Shown here one piece after another: positions 52,548-63,133 of a stretch of 64,000 nucleotides of DNA. The notes under the pieces were generated by a model. That model was given only the letters and a program-made list of their open reading frames with translations, had not been told where the DNA came from and did not search any database. Each line of letters begins with the position of its first letter. Within the stretch, counting starts at the first letter, position 1. Position numbers and translations under genes: made by a program. Source of the DNA: Bombyx mori (Eukaryota; Arthropoda; Insecta; Lepidoptera; Bombycidae); the NCBI RefSeq assembly GCF_030269925.1, contig NC_085124.1, positions 15,748,001 to 15,812,000 of the forward strand. The letters are read 5' to 3'.

Positions 52548-53199
52548 TAAATATTAATATAGATAACAGAGCATTGTGCAAATTAGTCAGTTTTTAAATT
52601 TAGTTAATAACAGCATAGATTGTGATGCAGGAATTCATATCACAATAAATTGAATTCATCTCTAATCTACAAACGTCTATACAGAGTATTAGTCTAGCCA
52701 ACAAGTTTAAACGTGAAAATACAGATAAAGGTCCTAAAAATATGAGCGATGGCTCATTGGATCCGGAATCTCCTCTAAAAAAATGTTTTTGAAGGATTTT
52801 GGTGCAGGTAAAAAATTGCAATTGTTATTAACAAAATAAGATGAAAAAAAAAATGATATTTAGTTTTTCGTTAATAACTCAAAAATATTAATATTTGAGG
52901 AATTTTGAAAAAAACTCGTTAAAGAGGAGAAAATTTCCAATAAAAAAGTCCGTACTCCCTGTCGGTAGGAACTTTATCTATATTATTTATAATTTTAATT
53001 TGACGTGAAAATAGGGCTCCGCGCGGCATGCGCGCGCCAACGCTAAAAAGAGTTCATCAGATAAAATAATTTTTTTATAACATAAAATGACATTTTCAAA
53101 ATTTGGAAAATTTCTATCTATCTTTATAACGGTTATAGCGTTCTTCAGACCCTTTAAAAACGTTTAAAGTACGAGTCTTAATGCATGAATTATATGTAC
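52548..53199. other. Unassigned AT-rich stretch
   Basis: No gene. A short GC-rich island GCGCGGCATGCGCGCGCC near 53022 is nearly palindromic. A 73-codon minus frame at 52600-52821 is not supported. Confidence 0.45.
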
Positions 53200-53516
53200 A
53201 GGCGAGACGGGCGTGCCGCTGCTTAAGCCAAGTTCGATCCCGCAGACGTAGACAGAATGTATCGATGGATGTACTAATGAAATATGTACTTAGCTCATGT
53301 TCACGAGTGACTTCCTTAATCAAGTCGCAATTAATGACATCATGTAATGAAACATAAACCAATAAAAATTAGAATTTGCATAATTAGCATTCAATTGAAA
53401 CATAATATACAGTAACAGTGCGACAGTAAGCACGTTGTAATGTCTGTTAGCTCTAGCGACCACTTAACACCAGATGGGCTCTGAGATCGTTCACCAATCT
53501 AATTAATTAAATGCAA
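53200..53516 (+). repeat. Decayed Bm1-type SINE
   Basis: CGATCCCGCAGACG, ACTAATGAAATATGTAC, TTCACGAGTGACTTCC, GACCACTTAACACCAGATGG and GATCGTTCACCAATCTAA mark a near full-length but strongly diverged copy with a large internal deletion. Confidence 0.65.
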
Positions 53517-54914
53517 AAACCCACACAGAAATTGTAATACAGGCTTTAAGCCAGGGGGCTTCAAACAGCGGTCCCATAATTCTTAGATTTTCTTAACAAC
53601 GTTTGAGTCTCCAGCTTGAAACTTTTAATTAAATATGAAAACTTAACAAACAAAGCTACCTGTAGATTCACAAACACTTCAAAGAACAGTGGGGACAGTG
53701 ACGCGGCGTTGTCGGCCTTCGAGTGTCAAACAATAAACGCACAAGAGAGGTGCAAACAGACGCTTAGGGTTATTACAAATAAAGCGCAATTGCCATTATT
53801 GTAATTATTTGAGTACCCGAGAATGTCCCGTACCGAGGGTACAGCCAGGTCGGGTGCAGCCGAGTTACAGCGAGTTGTTTTATTGCTTACCTAGCGCTGT
53901 ATTAAAATCTTTACATATTATTTACGGTTCCTGGCACTTAACTTAATGTAATGGTAATAATAATAAGTATGTCGGAAACGGTCATTAGTTTGGTAGCTAA
54001 ACGAAACGCAGCACGATTCCCGAGAGATGGCAGCACGATTGCGGTGTCGCCGGAACTCTGCTAACTTCGTGCTACAATAGAACTTAGCCGATGGAGGCGC
54101 ATAGACGCCATCACACTTACCGACGAGCCCTTCGCTAGAAGTAATAGTGTTCTGTGGACGAGCCGTCTTGAAGAGCGGTGCCTACGTCCTAAGAAATGTC
54201 ATTCGTTTTCGTTTGCTAACGTCAAGAGAAGATTTCAAAATTCTACTCAATATTTCTCTTAGCTCGATCAACCCATTCGCCCCTACGATATTTAGTCATA
54301 TAATTGTAAAATGGATCTGAATAAAAGGCTATTCGTTCATTCAAACACACCACTTATCCGAAGTGATGACTACCAATTAGTTAATACATATAAGAGCGAT
54401 TAATGTACGGCCGATCGGCTGATCCTAAGCAGTTATCGACAGACATGAAACTGGTCTTATGAGTGATCATATGAGTATAAAAATCAGCATCACATTCTCA
54501 AATATCTGCAGCGCTGTAACTCGGACCACGCACGCTGCAACACAAGTCGAGTGCTCAGAAATGGTAAAGTGCCGCCATACTTCGGTCTCATGCAACAAGG
54601 CGTGCTTACGATGGGATGAATTGACTTGAGTACACTACGCTGTTGAGTTTAAAGACAAGTCGCCGCGCCGCCGCCGACGTGCGTTGAGTGAGTGGCGGTA
54701 GGTATTATTACTGGAGAAGTCTAGAAAATAATCTTATATGTTTCGACAATTGAGAGAGCAGGTTTCTTTTTTAAGTTTGCTCATGAAATTTTGGATATCA
54801 GTGGGGAAGTGTCCGCGGGCCGGTGCACTCGCGTCGAGCGGTGCTACTGTACCGGTGCTAGAAGCTCGCTCGTGTAACGATACGCTCTGTAATGACATAA
54901 GTACTTACCGTCTT
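53517..54914. other. Unassigned stretch
   Basis: A GC-rich patch at 54658-54700 (CGCCGCGCCGCCGCCGACG) is followed by AGTGAGTGGCGGTAGG. No gene was established. A 99-codon plus frame at 54738-55037 runs into a LINE tail. Confidence 0.4.
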
Positions 54915-55157
54915 ATTCGTAGGTCAAGAAGACTTCGAACTTGCAACTTAACCACAGCCCCAACCCACGGAGTTGCTTGTTGGATGTGCTCCGTGGGTCG
55001 CGATTCCGGTCCGGCGATAGATTCAGCGAAGCACTGATCTTGCTAGAGCAGATGTTACCAAATGTTCTCAGCCTGAGCCCCGTGAGCTCGTCCACCAACC
55101 AAAGCGAAGCCAGAATAGTTCCTCGAGGCTACTCGCACACAGGTAAGCAAAAAAAAA
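54915..55157 (+). mobile_element. LINE family B-like 3' end, truncated copy
   Basis: AACTTGCAACTTAACCACAGCCC, GTCGCGATTCCGGTCCGGCG, GCGAAGCACTGATCTTGCTAG and CAGGTAAGCAAAAAAAAA. Diverged. Confidence 0.75.
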
Positions 55158-56094
55158 GCCCTTTGCAAGCTCTTATTACAATCTAATGGTTATAAATACA
55201 CTTAATGCTGCAGAATAGTCCATAATTCAAAGACATATGATATACATTCGTATTGAATTTAATGCGCATGTTTTATTAAATTTCGCCCCTAAAATAAAAT
55301 TTAATAATTCTCCCCTTACAGAAAATATGAGGAACTTTTTTTTTCAATAATATCTTTATGAATAGAACCATAACTGCGTGAAGTTTAAGTATAAACGCTC
55401 TACTGAAAATGAGCTCAAAACTAAAGACTTCAAGGATGCTTTTTCATTATCCGTTAAATTTTAGTGTACAATAATTATGATAATTTCATAACTGATTTCC
55501 CTTTGGTAAATAACATGCGTAGATCGCGTAATGACCGGGATCAGAAGAGGCCGTTGTGCGTCGTGTTTCACAATATTATACAAATAATGAAATATAATGT
55601 ACTTGTTTTATTGTGTTATTATACTCACTCGAATGTCGAGAATCAAACGACACGTTATTATGTCTTTACCTATGAAATTGTCGCTTAGTATAGCTACTGA
55701 AAGTTTGTCCTTTTTTAAATATTTTTTATTACTATGAATCAATATATGCACCCATGGTACTGATGATATCTCTGCCAGTGCAGTGGTCATTTCTCAATAC
55801 GCTTCTTGAACAAGTCAAGTATACGGGAGCCCACAAACTCTTTAAAAGCACATAATGTCACTCTACCTGCCTCCTCTACTACCTCCTACCTCTATTACCT
55901 ACCTCTACTATCTCTCGAGCATTTGATTTTTCTCAGTTTAAGATAAGCTTTCATACCCATATACAGACTCTCCCAGTGGCGCCTCGACCGTCACAGGAGT
56001 ACCCGCTCGGCGGAAGCTCAACGCGGCGCTTCTCATCCGCAAATGTTGTTGCAAAGAATTTAGAATTAAGAAAAGCATGATTTTATTAGTAAAG
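55158..56094. other. Unassigned AT-rich stretch
   Basis: A pyrimidine-rich patch of imperfect CTACCTC units lies at about 55864-55915. No gene. Confidence 0.45.
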
Positions 56095-56515
56095 CTTTTT
56101 TTATTGCTTAGATGGGTGGACGTACTCACAGCCCACCTGGTGTTAAGTGGTTACTGGAGCCCATAAATATCTATAATGTAAATGCGCCACCCACCTTGAG
56201 ATATAAGTTCTAAGGTCTCAGTATAGTTACAACGGCTGCCCCACCCTTCAAACCGAAACGCATTACTGCTTCACGGCAGAAATAGGCGGGGCGGTGGTAC
56301 CTACCCGCGCGGACTCACAAGAGGCCCTACCACCAGTAATTACGCAAATTATAATTTTGCAGGTTTGATTTTTAACACAAGATGTTGCGTGTTACATATT
56401 CCTTCACCGTGGACGTCAATCACGTCAGTCAATGAACATTTGTTGAGTACGTATTTCATTAGAAAAATTGGTACCCGCCTGGGATTCAAACACCGGTGCA
56501 TCGCTCAACGACGAC
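56095..56515 (-). repeat. Bm1-type SINE, nearly full length
   Basis: Reverse orientation with the complete body and the middle segment up to the B-box region. The outermost head (GGCCTAAAGGATAAGACG part) is deleted. A small insertion (GTTGCGTGTTACATATTCC) lies in the GAATAACATCG region. Confidence 0.88.
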
Positions 56516-58286
56516 GTAACTGGCTCCTTTGTTATTGAAAAATAAGTTGCTGTTTTATCACAAAATAGTGTTTATTTATCAACCCTGTCCACTTGCCCGT
56601 ACATGTTAGTGTATTATATCTCCAAGCGCACAGGCCACTGGTAATAAATTGATGTCGCATTAAGTAGATGATGGTGCCGGCAGGACCCACTGCGGCCTCA
56701 GACGGGCCGTCGGCGCCGCGATCCTACACTTTGCTACGGCTAAGCTGTTATATATTCCTGAACGTTGAGACAGCTGCTGTGCAAAATAATTTGAGACTTC
56801 GACTAAAGGTATTGGCTTTCATGTGATTATAATGGCGTCGGTCCTCACAGACTACTTAGTACTAAGTGAGCGGTGACTGCGGTGAGCATAAGTCCATCTA
56901 GATCAATAAAAATATAGAATTATTTCCTGGAAATAAAAATATAATCTCTGGCCTTATCAACTATGAGCCCTGTTCGTGGGATCCCGCCGAGAGTAGCGAG
57001 ACTCTCCGTGGTGCCCGAGCACTCCAGCACCTGAATGTTCAGACGTCGTCATAGTGTAGACAACACGTCAAACTCGCGTGTCGACCCGTCTCATGCAGCA
57101 GTGAGTCAGTGAGTCAAGCACAGCGGCGCGCGACACGCATACGTCAGCGACGAGCAAACACGAGCCTTATCGTCACCGGCAGAACTAGCGGGCGCCGATT
57201 TATGGGGAGAGCCGACGCTGTCCGGGACTATTTATGGCGATCTCAACTCGACGGCTCGTATGCTGTGATTAGTTGTAACGGATACACTTGAGACATTTAA
57301 CACGGGTCCTGATAAACGATCCGCGGTGCCGAACTCTCACGTTGATATAAACTTATATACCTCACTAAGTTTACCGTCGACGTTGGGAAAGCAGGAAAGC
57401 ATCTAGCAAGACACTGAAGGCTCGCGTCGGTTTGTCAATACTGAAGGAAAACGTTACTCAACAACAATGTTATATGTATTTTATATTACTCGACTAAATA
57501 ATGATATATTATAATAATTGACGTGTCGAGGCGAGGGGCGCGGCCTGTACCGCGAGGCTATCGGCCTAGGAGCCACCAGCACTGGTGATCCGCTTGGTTT
57601 GTCGGACATTTTGTATTTGCGTTTTATGGTTTCGTCATTTTAAATAATTTACCATGTATGTACGTGGACTCCGACGACCACGTTCAAGGGCACGTCACGT
57701 CTACGTCACGTAATCACGTAGTCCAGATAGAACAGCCATCCGCATATAACACAACATTTAATAAATTCACAAAGGACAATATTTTTCGACGAAATCCTCA
57801 AGATGGGTGCGGGATCTTTGTAAATCCCTCAATAACGGTCGAAAACGAATAACACCGCCGAATCGAATCGTCCCCAAGTGGGAACACAATGCTATCGCGC
57901 TGGTGTAATCTGAATCTAGCTGCATTAATCCGGGTGAGGCCCATTGTGTGCACATTGTATGTGATTCCTATGATTAGAGGGTGCTCTTCAAATTATATGT
58001 GAAAAGGACGTGAATGTCCCAAATTAAATACTATATTATTTCTGAATTCGATCTAAAACCTTTTTAAATATAATAATGAATGTATGTTTGTACGTACGGG
58101 CAACTGTTTCAGTTTCTGGCGACACCAAAAACTGTAAGAACGTTAGAGCCCGATCAGATACACGACTCACCACGCAAAAACAAAATAACGGATTTGAACG
58201 AGATTTCACAATTATATAACTCCATGTTAAAAATGATTCTACATTTCATACGAAAACTATCCTATAGTATATATTATGTTACACAG
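56516..58286. other. Unassigned stretch
   Basis: GC-rich patches near 57060-57250 and 57520-57600 without recognisable coding. A 60-codon GTG-start frame at 57109-57291 is not supported. Nothing else is called. Confidence 0.4.
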
Positions 58287-58442
58287 GATAGTTTTGAACA
58301 TTAGCATGATACGTGGTGCAGCACGGACGATGCCAAACAAACACGGCAATGTGCTGGCGGAGTGGCGTCCACCGCACCCTCGGAGCCACGGAGTGGACGG
58401 GAGTCCAGGGAGTGACACGGGCTCGCTGTGCGCTAGGGACAT
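58287..58442 (+). CDS. Candidate coding exon, unknown gene
   Basis: 156 nt between acceptor TATGTTACACAG and donor GTAAGG, open in one frame: IVLNISMIRGAARTMPNKHG, then NVLAEWRPPHPRSHGVDGSP and GSDTGSLCARD. It enters and leaves in phase 2. GC content is about 60% against an AT-rich background. The product was not recognised. The opposite strand is also open (MSLAHSEPVSLPGLPSTPW...), so the strand is not certain. Joining the exon at 40823-40892 to this one would keep the frame, but this is untested. Confidence 0.35.
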
Positions 58443-58884
58443 GTAAGGCGTCTCTTGGACGGGATTATGATTCTAACTCGGTGCATTTATTCCTCAACAT
58501 TGTGTATTGTTTTATACGCACTGCCCATAATACATGCCATACATAAAACGGTACAAAAAATACAATACGCTAATCAAATCTCAGCAAAAGTTAGCACCAG
58601 ACAATTTTGTTCCTGCTCAATTGTTGAACGTACAGTTTAGTGTCTGAGAGTGGCTATCGACGAGTCTTTCATTCAAGTATCAGACAAGGCTCTTCACTAG
58701 CGAGCCAGACAAACTGTAGGTACACATAACGAAACTCGTGAAAGAGCTGGACGAGAGCAAAGACGTATCGACGGTGGTCAGTAAACCACTGCATACACTT
58801 TACTTCAAAAAGGTGATGATTTATTGCAATAGAGTGACTATATAATATCCAATAATCTGTAACTGAACTCATCACAACGTCTCA
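58443..58884. other. Unassigned stretch
   Basis: Nothing recognised. Confidence 0.4.
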
Positions 58885-59913
58885 ATCGCCATGAAACATG
58901 AAATATCGGTATATTTACGAGTAAGACTTTTACCGTGGCACCAGTGCTGCAGAAAAAGCTCGAAGGATTAATAATGTGTACGACGCTGATGTCGCAAAAG
59001 AAAGCACGGTACGTTTTTGGTTTCAAAGTTTTCCTTCTGGAAATTTCGACGTTCAGAACCAGCCCCGTGGACGGCTGGAGATCAAAGTGGAAAATGAAGA
59101 ATTAAAGGCTGTTGTAGAAACGGGTCCATCATAAAGCACTTCAGAGATAGCGGCAGGCTTCGCGGTAAGTGATAAAACTGCATTAATCCATTTGAAGCAA
59201 ATCGAGAAAGGAAAGAAACTTGAATGATGTGTGCCCCATGAATTGAGTGAATCGAGCTTGCAAACGCGCGTCGACTGCTGTGTTACTGTGTGTGCTGTGA
59301 GATTTTAAATCGAATCATTACTTGTGATCAAAAGTGGATAGGTACTGTGCGATAATCGGAAGTGCTCGTCGCAATGGTTGAACCCTGGATACCCAGCCAA
59401 ATCCAAAACAAAAATGGACTCAGAAAAAGTTACTTGTGAGTGTTTAGAGGACTAGCGCCGGTGTCGTTCACTACAGTTTTTTAATATCTGGCTAAACGAT
59501 TACGACAGATATTTATTGTCAGCAACTGCAAATCATGAAAGAAGAACTAGCTGCTAGGCAACCGAGATTATTCAATCGCTCTAGGTCACTGCTGCTTCAC
59601 GACAACACAAGACCACACACACACACACACACACACTGCACAACAAACAACCACTAAGTTAGATGAGCTACAATTGGAATGTCTGCGACATCCACAATAC
59701 TCCCCGTATATTGCTTATACGTACTACTATTTTTTCCGAATTTGGACAGCTTCTTACAAGGAAAAAAATTCAACTCCGATGCGGCAATGCATTCCACTTT
59801 CAAAGAGTTTATTGATTGTCGCCCCCATGGCTTTTGTTAGTAAAGAGATCAATGAACTACCTATGGGATGGCAAAAGTGCATACATAACAACGGTGTATA
59901 CTTTGATTAATTA
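58885..59913 (+). pseudogene. mariner-type transposase relic 1
   Basis: A decayed transposase on the plus strand. Readable segments are SAAEKARRINNVYDADVAKE, STVRFWFQSFPSGNFDVQNQ, PRGRLEIKVENEELKAVVE, CVPHELSESSLQTRV and the end MGWQKCIHNNGVYFD. Many stops and frameshifts interrupt it. The region of the second catalytic aspartate reads HDNTRPHTHTHTHT, where a (CA)n expansion (about 59617-59637) has overwritten the normal HDNARPHTA. DNA-mediated cut-and-paste family; inactive. Confidence 0.8.
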
Positions 59914-59989
59914 AAATTATATTACAAAAAAAAAAATACTATATTCCTCCGTACAAAACGCCATTTTCATATATAAGGACCTAATACAA
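59914..59989. other. Probable mariner 3' flank
   Basis: AT-rich with an A run; the transposon end could not be fixed. Confidence 0.3.
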
Positions 59990-60117
59990 CTCAAGATGCC
60001 GAGCTCAGATCACGGTGTGAGTGGTGGTATTCGCGTTATGTCCATGGGCTCCAGTAGCCGCTGTCCTCCAGGTGGGCTGGGACCTCGCTCACTCATTTAT
60101 GCAATGAAAATAAAATA
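59990..60117 (+). repeat. Decayed Bm1-type SINE 3' part
   Basis: GTGAGTGGTGGTATTCGCG, TGTCCATGGGCTCCAGTAGC, CCAGGTGGGCTGGGACCTCG and TTATGCAATGAAAATAAAA. Confidence 0.65.
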
Positions 60118-60644
60118 AAAACTCTCGAGTAACTATGTTGTCTTAAATATCACTGATATCCAAGAAGAACTGTAAGTTAATCTAAAAGGCCAGTTCTTTA
60201 TAATAGGGTGATGCCAGATAGGCAACAATGGGCAGATTAAGGTAAGTTAACGCACATTCACTGCGAATAAATCATTTTGATCGATGCGTCTGATTACTCA
60301 CGCGCGAAACATCGGTGCATTGTGCACGTACCCTAATGTTGTAAGCCGTAAGTTGGCAGCGGAGGCGGGATTCGACAATAAGGTGTACTTTTCTTTGTTT
60401 TCTTTTGGAATTATTAAAGCAGGTAATCCCTATCAAAAATTAATTGTTTTTATTTCGGTGATACAACTGGAACATTAACGAAATATCGAAATTGCTGGGG
60501 TCGGGGCTTCAAGCCGCTTCACTATTAAAATAATACATGCAACAAGGGTAAAGCCACTAAGTTAAATTCTAAAATATTGTGACATCTCAACGCAGCAAAG
60601 TGGTGCTTCACGTTTGAACAAACACTTTTACTTTAAAAAGTACC
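60118..60644. other. Unassigned stretch
   Basis: A 64-codon plus frame at 60284-60478 is not recognised. No gene called. Confidence 0.4.
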
Positions 60645-60888
60645 TTTTTTTATTGCTTAGATGGATGGACGAGCTCACAGCCCACCTGATGTCAAGTGGT
60701 TACTGGAGCCCATAGTCATCCACAACGTAAATGCGCCAGCCACCTTGAGATATAAGTTCTAAGGTCTCAAGTATAGTTACAACGGCTACTCCACCCTTCA
60801 AACCGAAACGCATTACTGCTTCACGGCAGAAATAGGCAGGGCGGTGGTACCTACCCGCGCGGACTTACAAGAGGTCCTACCACCAGTA
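60645..60888 (-). repeat. Bm1-type SINE, 5'-truncated
   Basis: Reverse body copy from TTTTTTTATTGCTTAGATGG to GTCCTACCACCAGTA. Well preserved. Confidence 0.92.
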
Positions 60889-61754
60889 AAAAAAATTATA
60901 CTAGTAAATACATGCTGCTTATAAGTTAATAATTTACATACAAAATACAAGCTTTTAACTATATAACATTCGGACTGACAGTCTATTGATCAAAAACAAT
61001 CAACCAAAACGGAAGACTCTTTGCCGGATTTAAAAAAAAACAAAGATCTTCAGTGGAAAATTAAAAATCAAAATTTCCAAGTGACAGAACAACTACAGCT
61101 TTCAGACGAACTCAACGTTGCGACCACAAGATCGCCTCACGCAGCGCCCGGCCTCCCGACGCGATGAGGACACATACTATATTATCAACGGCAGAAATGT
61201 AACTGGGTTCTTGTGCCGGCTACGGAACCCTAAATATGAAATCTATTCTTGAATCGACAGACTGGTGATCGAGCTTTTCAGTTTTATTTAAGTTTGGACT
61301 GCTTCTTCTTCTACAAGCGCAGCTAGTTAGAGAATTAAAAATAGTATAGATAGGAGAACATGTCGCTCGTGGCTTGAACAGGGCCCAAATCAGTCGCACG
61401 GAAGAGGTTCTTTTGTGAGCAGGTAATCGTGGTCCCATTTTAAACTTATAATAATAACGTTCCCCGGATTAATTGTGTTATTTATGTTACTTCAGGCTCG
61501 TGTGTGTTTGTGTGTGTGCAACGGAACGCACCGGAATACTCAGTTGTTGTTTTATTTCAATAGTTGCATTGTGAGTCGTGCGGCTGAATGTTTGTACATG
61601 TTTGGTCGTTAACTAAAAGTAAACATGAACGTTAGCAGAGCGATTTAGTTTGATATTGATGGGTCAGTTGGTGGGTTGGATCAGTGATATTGTGGCGGAT
61701 AGTTGACAGATGCCTGAGTCTCGCTTACGAGATTTTCAAGTTAAGCTTGCATAG
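60889..61754. other. Unassigned stretch
   Basis: No gene. A TG-rich microsatellite lies at about 61499-61520. Confidence 0.45.
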
Positions 61755-61925
61755 ATGTCTATTGATGGCATGCATTGCTATGCGGATGACAGCACGGGGG
61801 ATGCGCGATATATCGGCCATCAGAGTCTCTCTCGGAGCGTGGTGCAAGAGAGACGATCAAAACTTGTGTCTGAAGTGGAGAACTCTCTGGGGCGAGTCTC
61901 CGAATCGAGTGAATTGAACTTAGTT
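61755..61925 (+). pseudogene. LINE reverse-transcriptase fragment (YADD type)
   Basis: Encodes SIDGMHCYADDSTGDARYIG, then HQSLSRSVVQERRSKLVSE, VENSLGRVSE and ELNLVQF. YADD is the RT catalytic box, and the following helix pattern is that of a lepidopteran LINE distinct from families A, B and the CR1-like copy. It is cut off at about 61925, some 55 bp before the mariner coding start, and does not resume after it. Confidence 0.7.
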
Positions 61926-61979
61926 CAGTTCCACACTTTTTACCACACTTTTTTTTTTATTCAGCTTAGACAAGAAGGA

Positions 61980-63015
61980 TGGATACTTCGAAAATTCGAG
62001 TGATTTTTAAATACGAGTTCCGATGCAGAAATAACGCTGCAGAAACAGCTCGCAATATCAATGTTGCGTTTGGAGAGAGGACTGCTAATGAACGCACCGT
62101 GCGACTTTGTTTTAAACGCTTTCGTGATGGAAATTTTGATTTGATGAACGAACCACTTGGAAGACTGGCACACATGTGAGTGAATAACAATGAATTGAAA
62201 GTGATGGTGGAAGCCGATCTGAGCCAAACTACCCAGGAATTAGCGGCACCGTTTAACCTTACCTTACCAACAATATTGACTAATTTGCGTCAAATCAATA
62301 AAAAATATAAAAAATGAGTGCCTCATGATTTGACTGATCTACAGAAAGAAACGCGTGTTGAAACTTGTGTCGCCTTGTTGAATCGATACACAAATGAAGG
62401 AATAATGGATCGAATTGTGACATGAGATGAAAAGTGGATTATTTACGATAACCGTAAGTGAAAAATGCAATAGCTGACCCCAGGCCCAGTGTCCTAAAGC
62501 AAAGTTTACTAATAAAAAGGTAATGGTAACTGTTTTGGTGGTCTCAGCCTGGTGTTATTCACTATACCTTTCTGCGATCTAGTCAAGCAATAACGGCAGA
62601 TGTCCACTGCGCCGAACTCCGAACAATGCTAGCAGAACTTGCAGTGAAACAGCGCCGACTCATGAATCGATCTTCACCATTATTGCTGCATGATAACGCG
62701 AGACCCCATACAGCACGAGAAACCGTTTTAACTCTACAGGAACTGCAATTAGAAACCATTCGTGACCCTCCGTATTCGCCAGACCTTACTCCAACGGACT
62801 ACCATTTTCTTCGTGATTTGGACAATTTTCTACGTGACAAAAAGTTTTCTTCCCAGGGGGCAGTACAAAATGCTTTCACACAGTTTGTAGAATCTAGATC
62901 ACCAGAGTTCTATTATCGCAAAGGCATAAATGACCTTCGTATTAGATAGCAGCTTCGTATTAGATAGCAGCAATGTATTGATAATAATGGTAGATATTTT
63001 GATTAAATAAATAAG
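61980..63015 (+). pseudogene. mariner-type transposase relic 2
   Basis: Starts MDTSKIRVIFKYEFRCRNNA, AETARNINVAFGERTANERT. Readable nearly throughout: ELAAPFNLTLPTILTNLRQI, VPHDLTDLQKETRVETCVAL, DEKWIIYDNRK (first Asp), LLLHDNARPHTARETVL (second Asp), PPYSPDLTPTDYHFLRDLDN (third Asp) and the end CIDNNGRYFD. There are exactly 34 residues between the second and third Asp, the D,D34D mariner signature. About seven in-frame stops and one or more indels disable it. An 18-bp tandem duplication (CTTCGTATTAGATAGCAG twice, near 62935-62972) disrupts the C-terminus. The intact reading block from 62626 to 62949 is 107 codons. Confidence 0.88.
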
Positions 63016-63085
63016 TTAATGAAAACAACAAAAAAAAACAATTTCAGTACAAATCGGCAGTTTCATACTTTAATCCCTTATGTAT

Positions 63086-63133
63086 TTATATTAGTTTATA
63101 TATCCATAGAGTTATATTAGTTTATATATCCAT
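63086..63133. repeat. 26-bp tandem repeat, two units
   Basis: TTATATTAGTTTATATATCC AT repeated with a 26-bp period, just beyond the mariner end. Confidence 0.85.
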
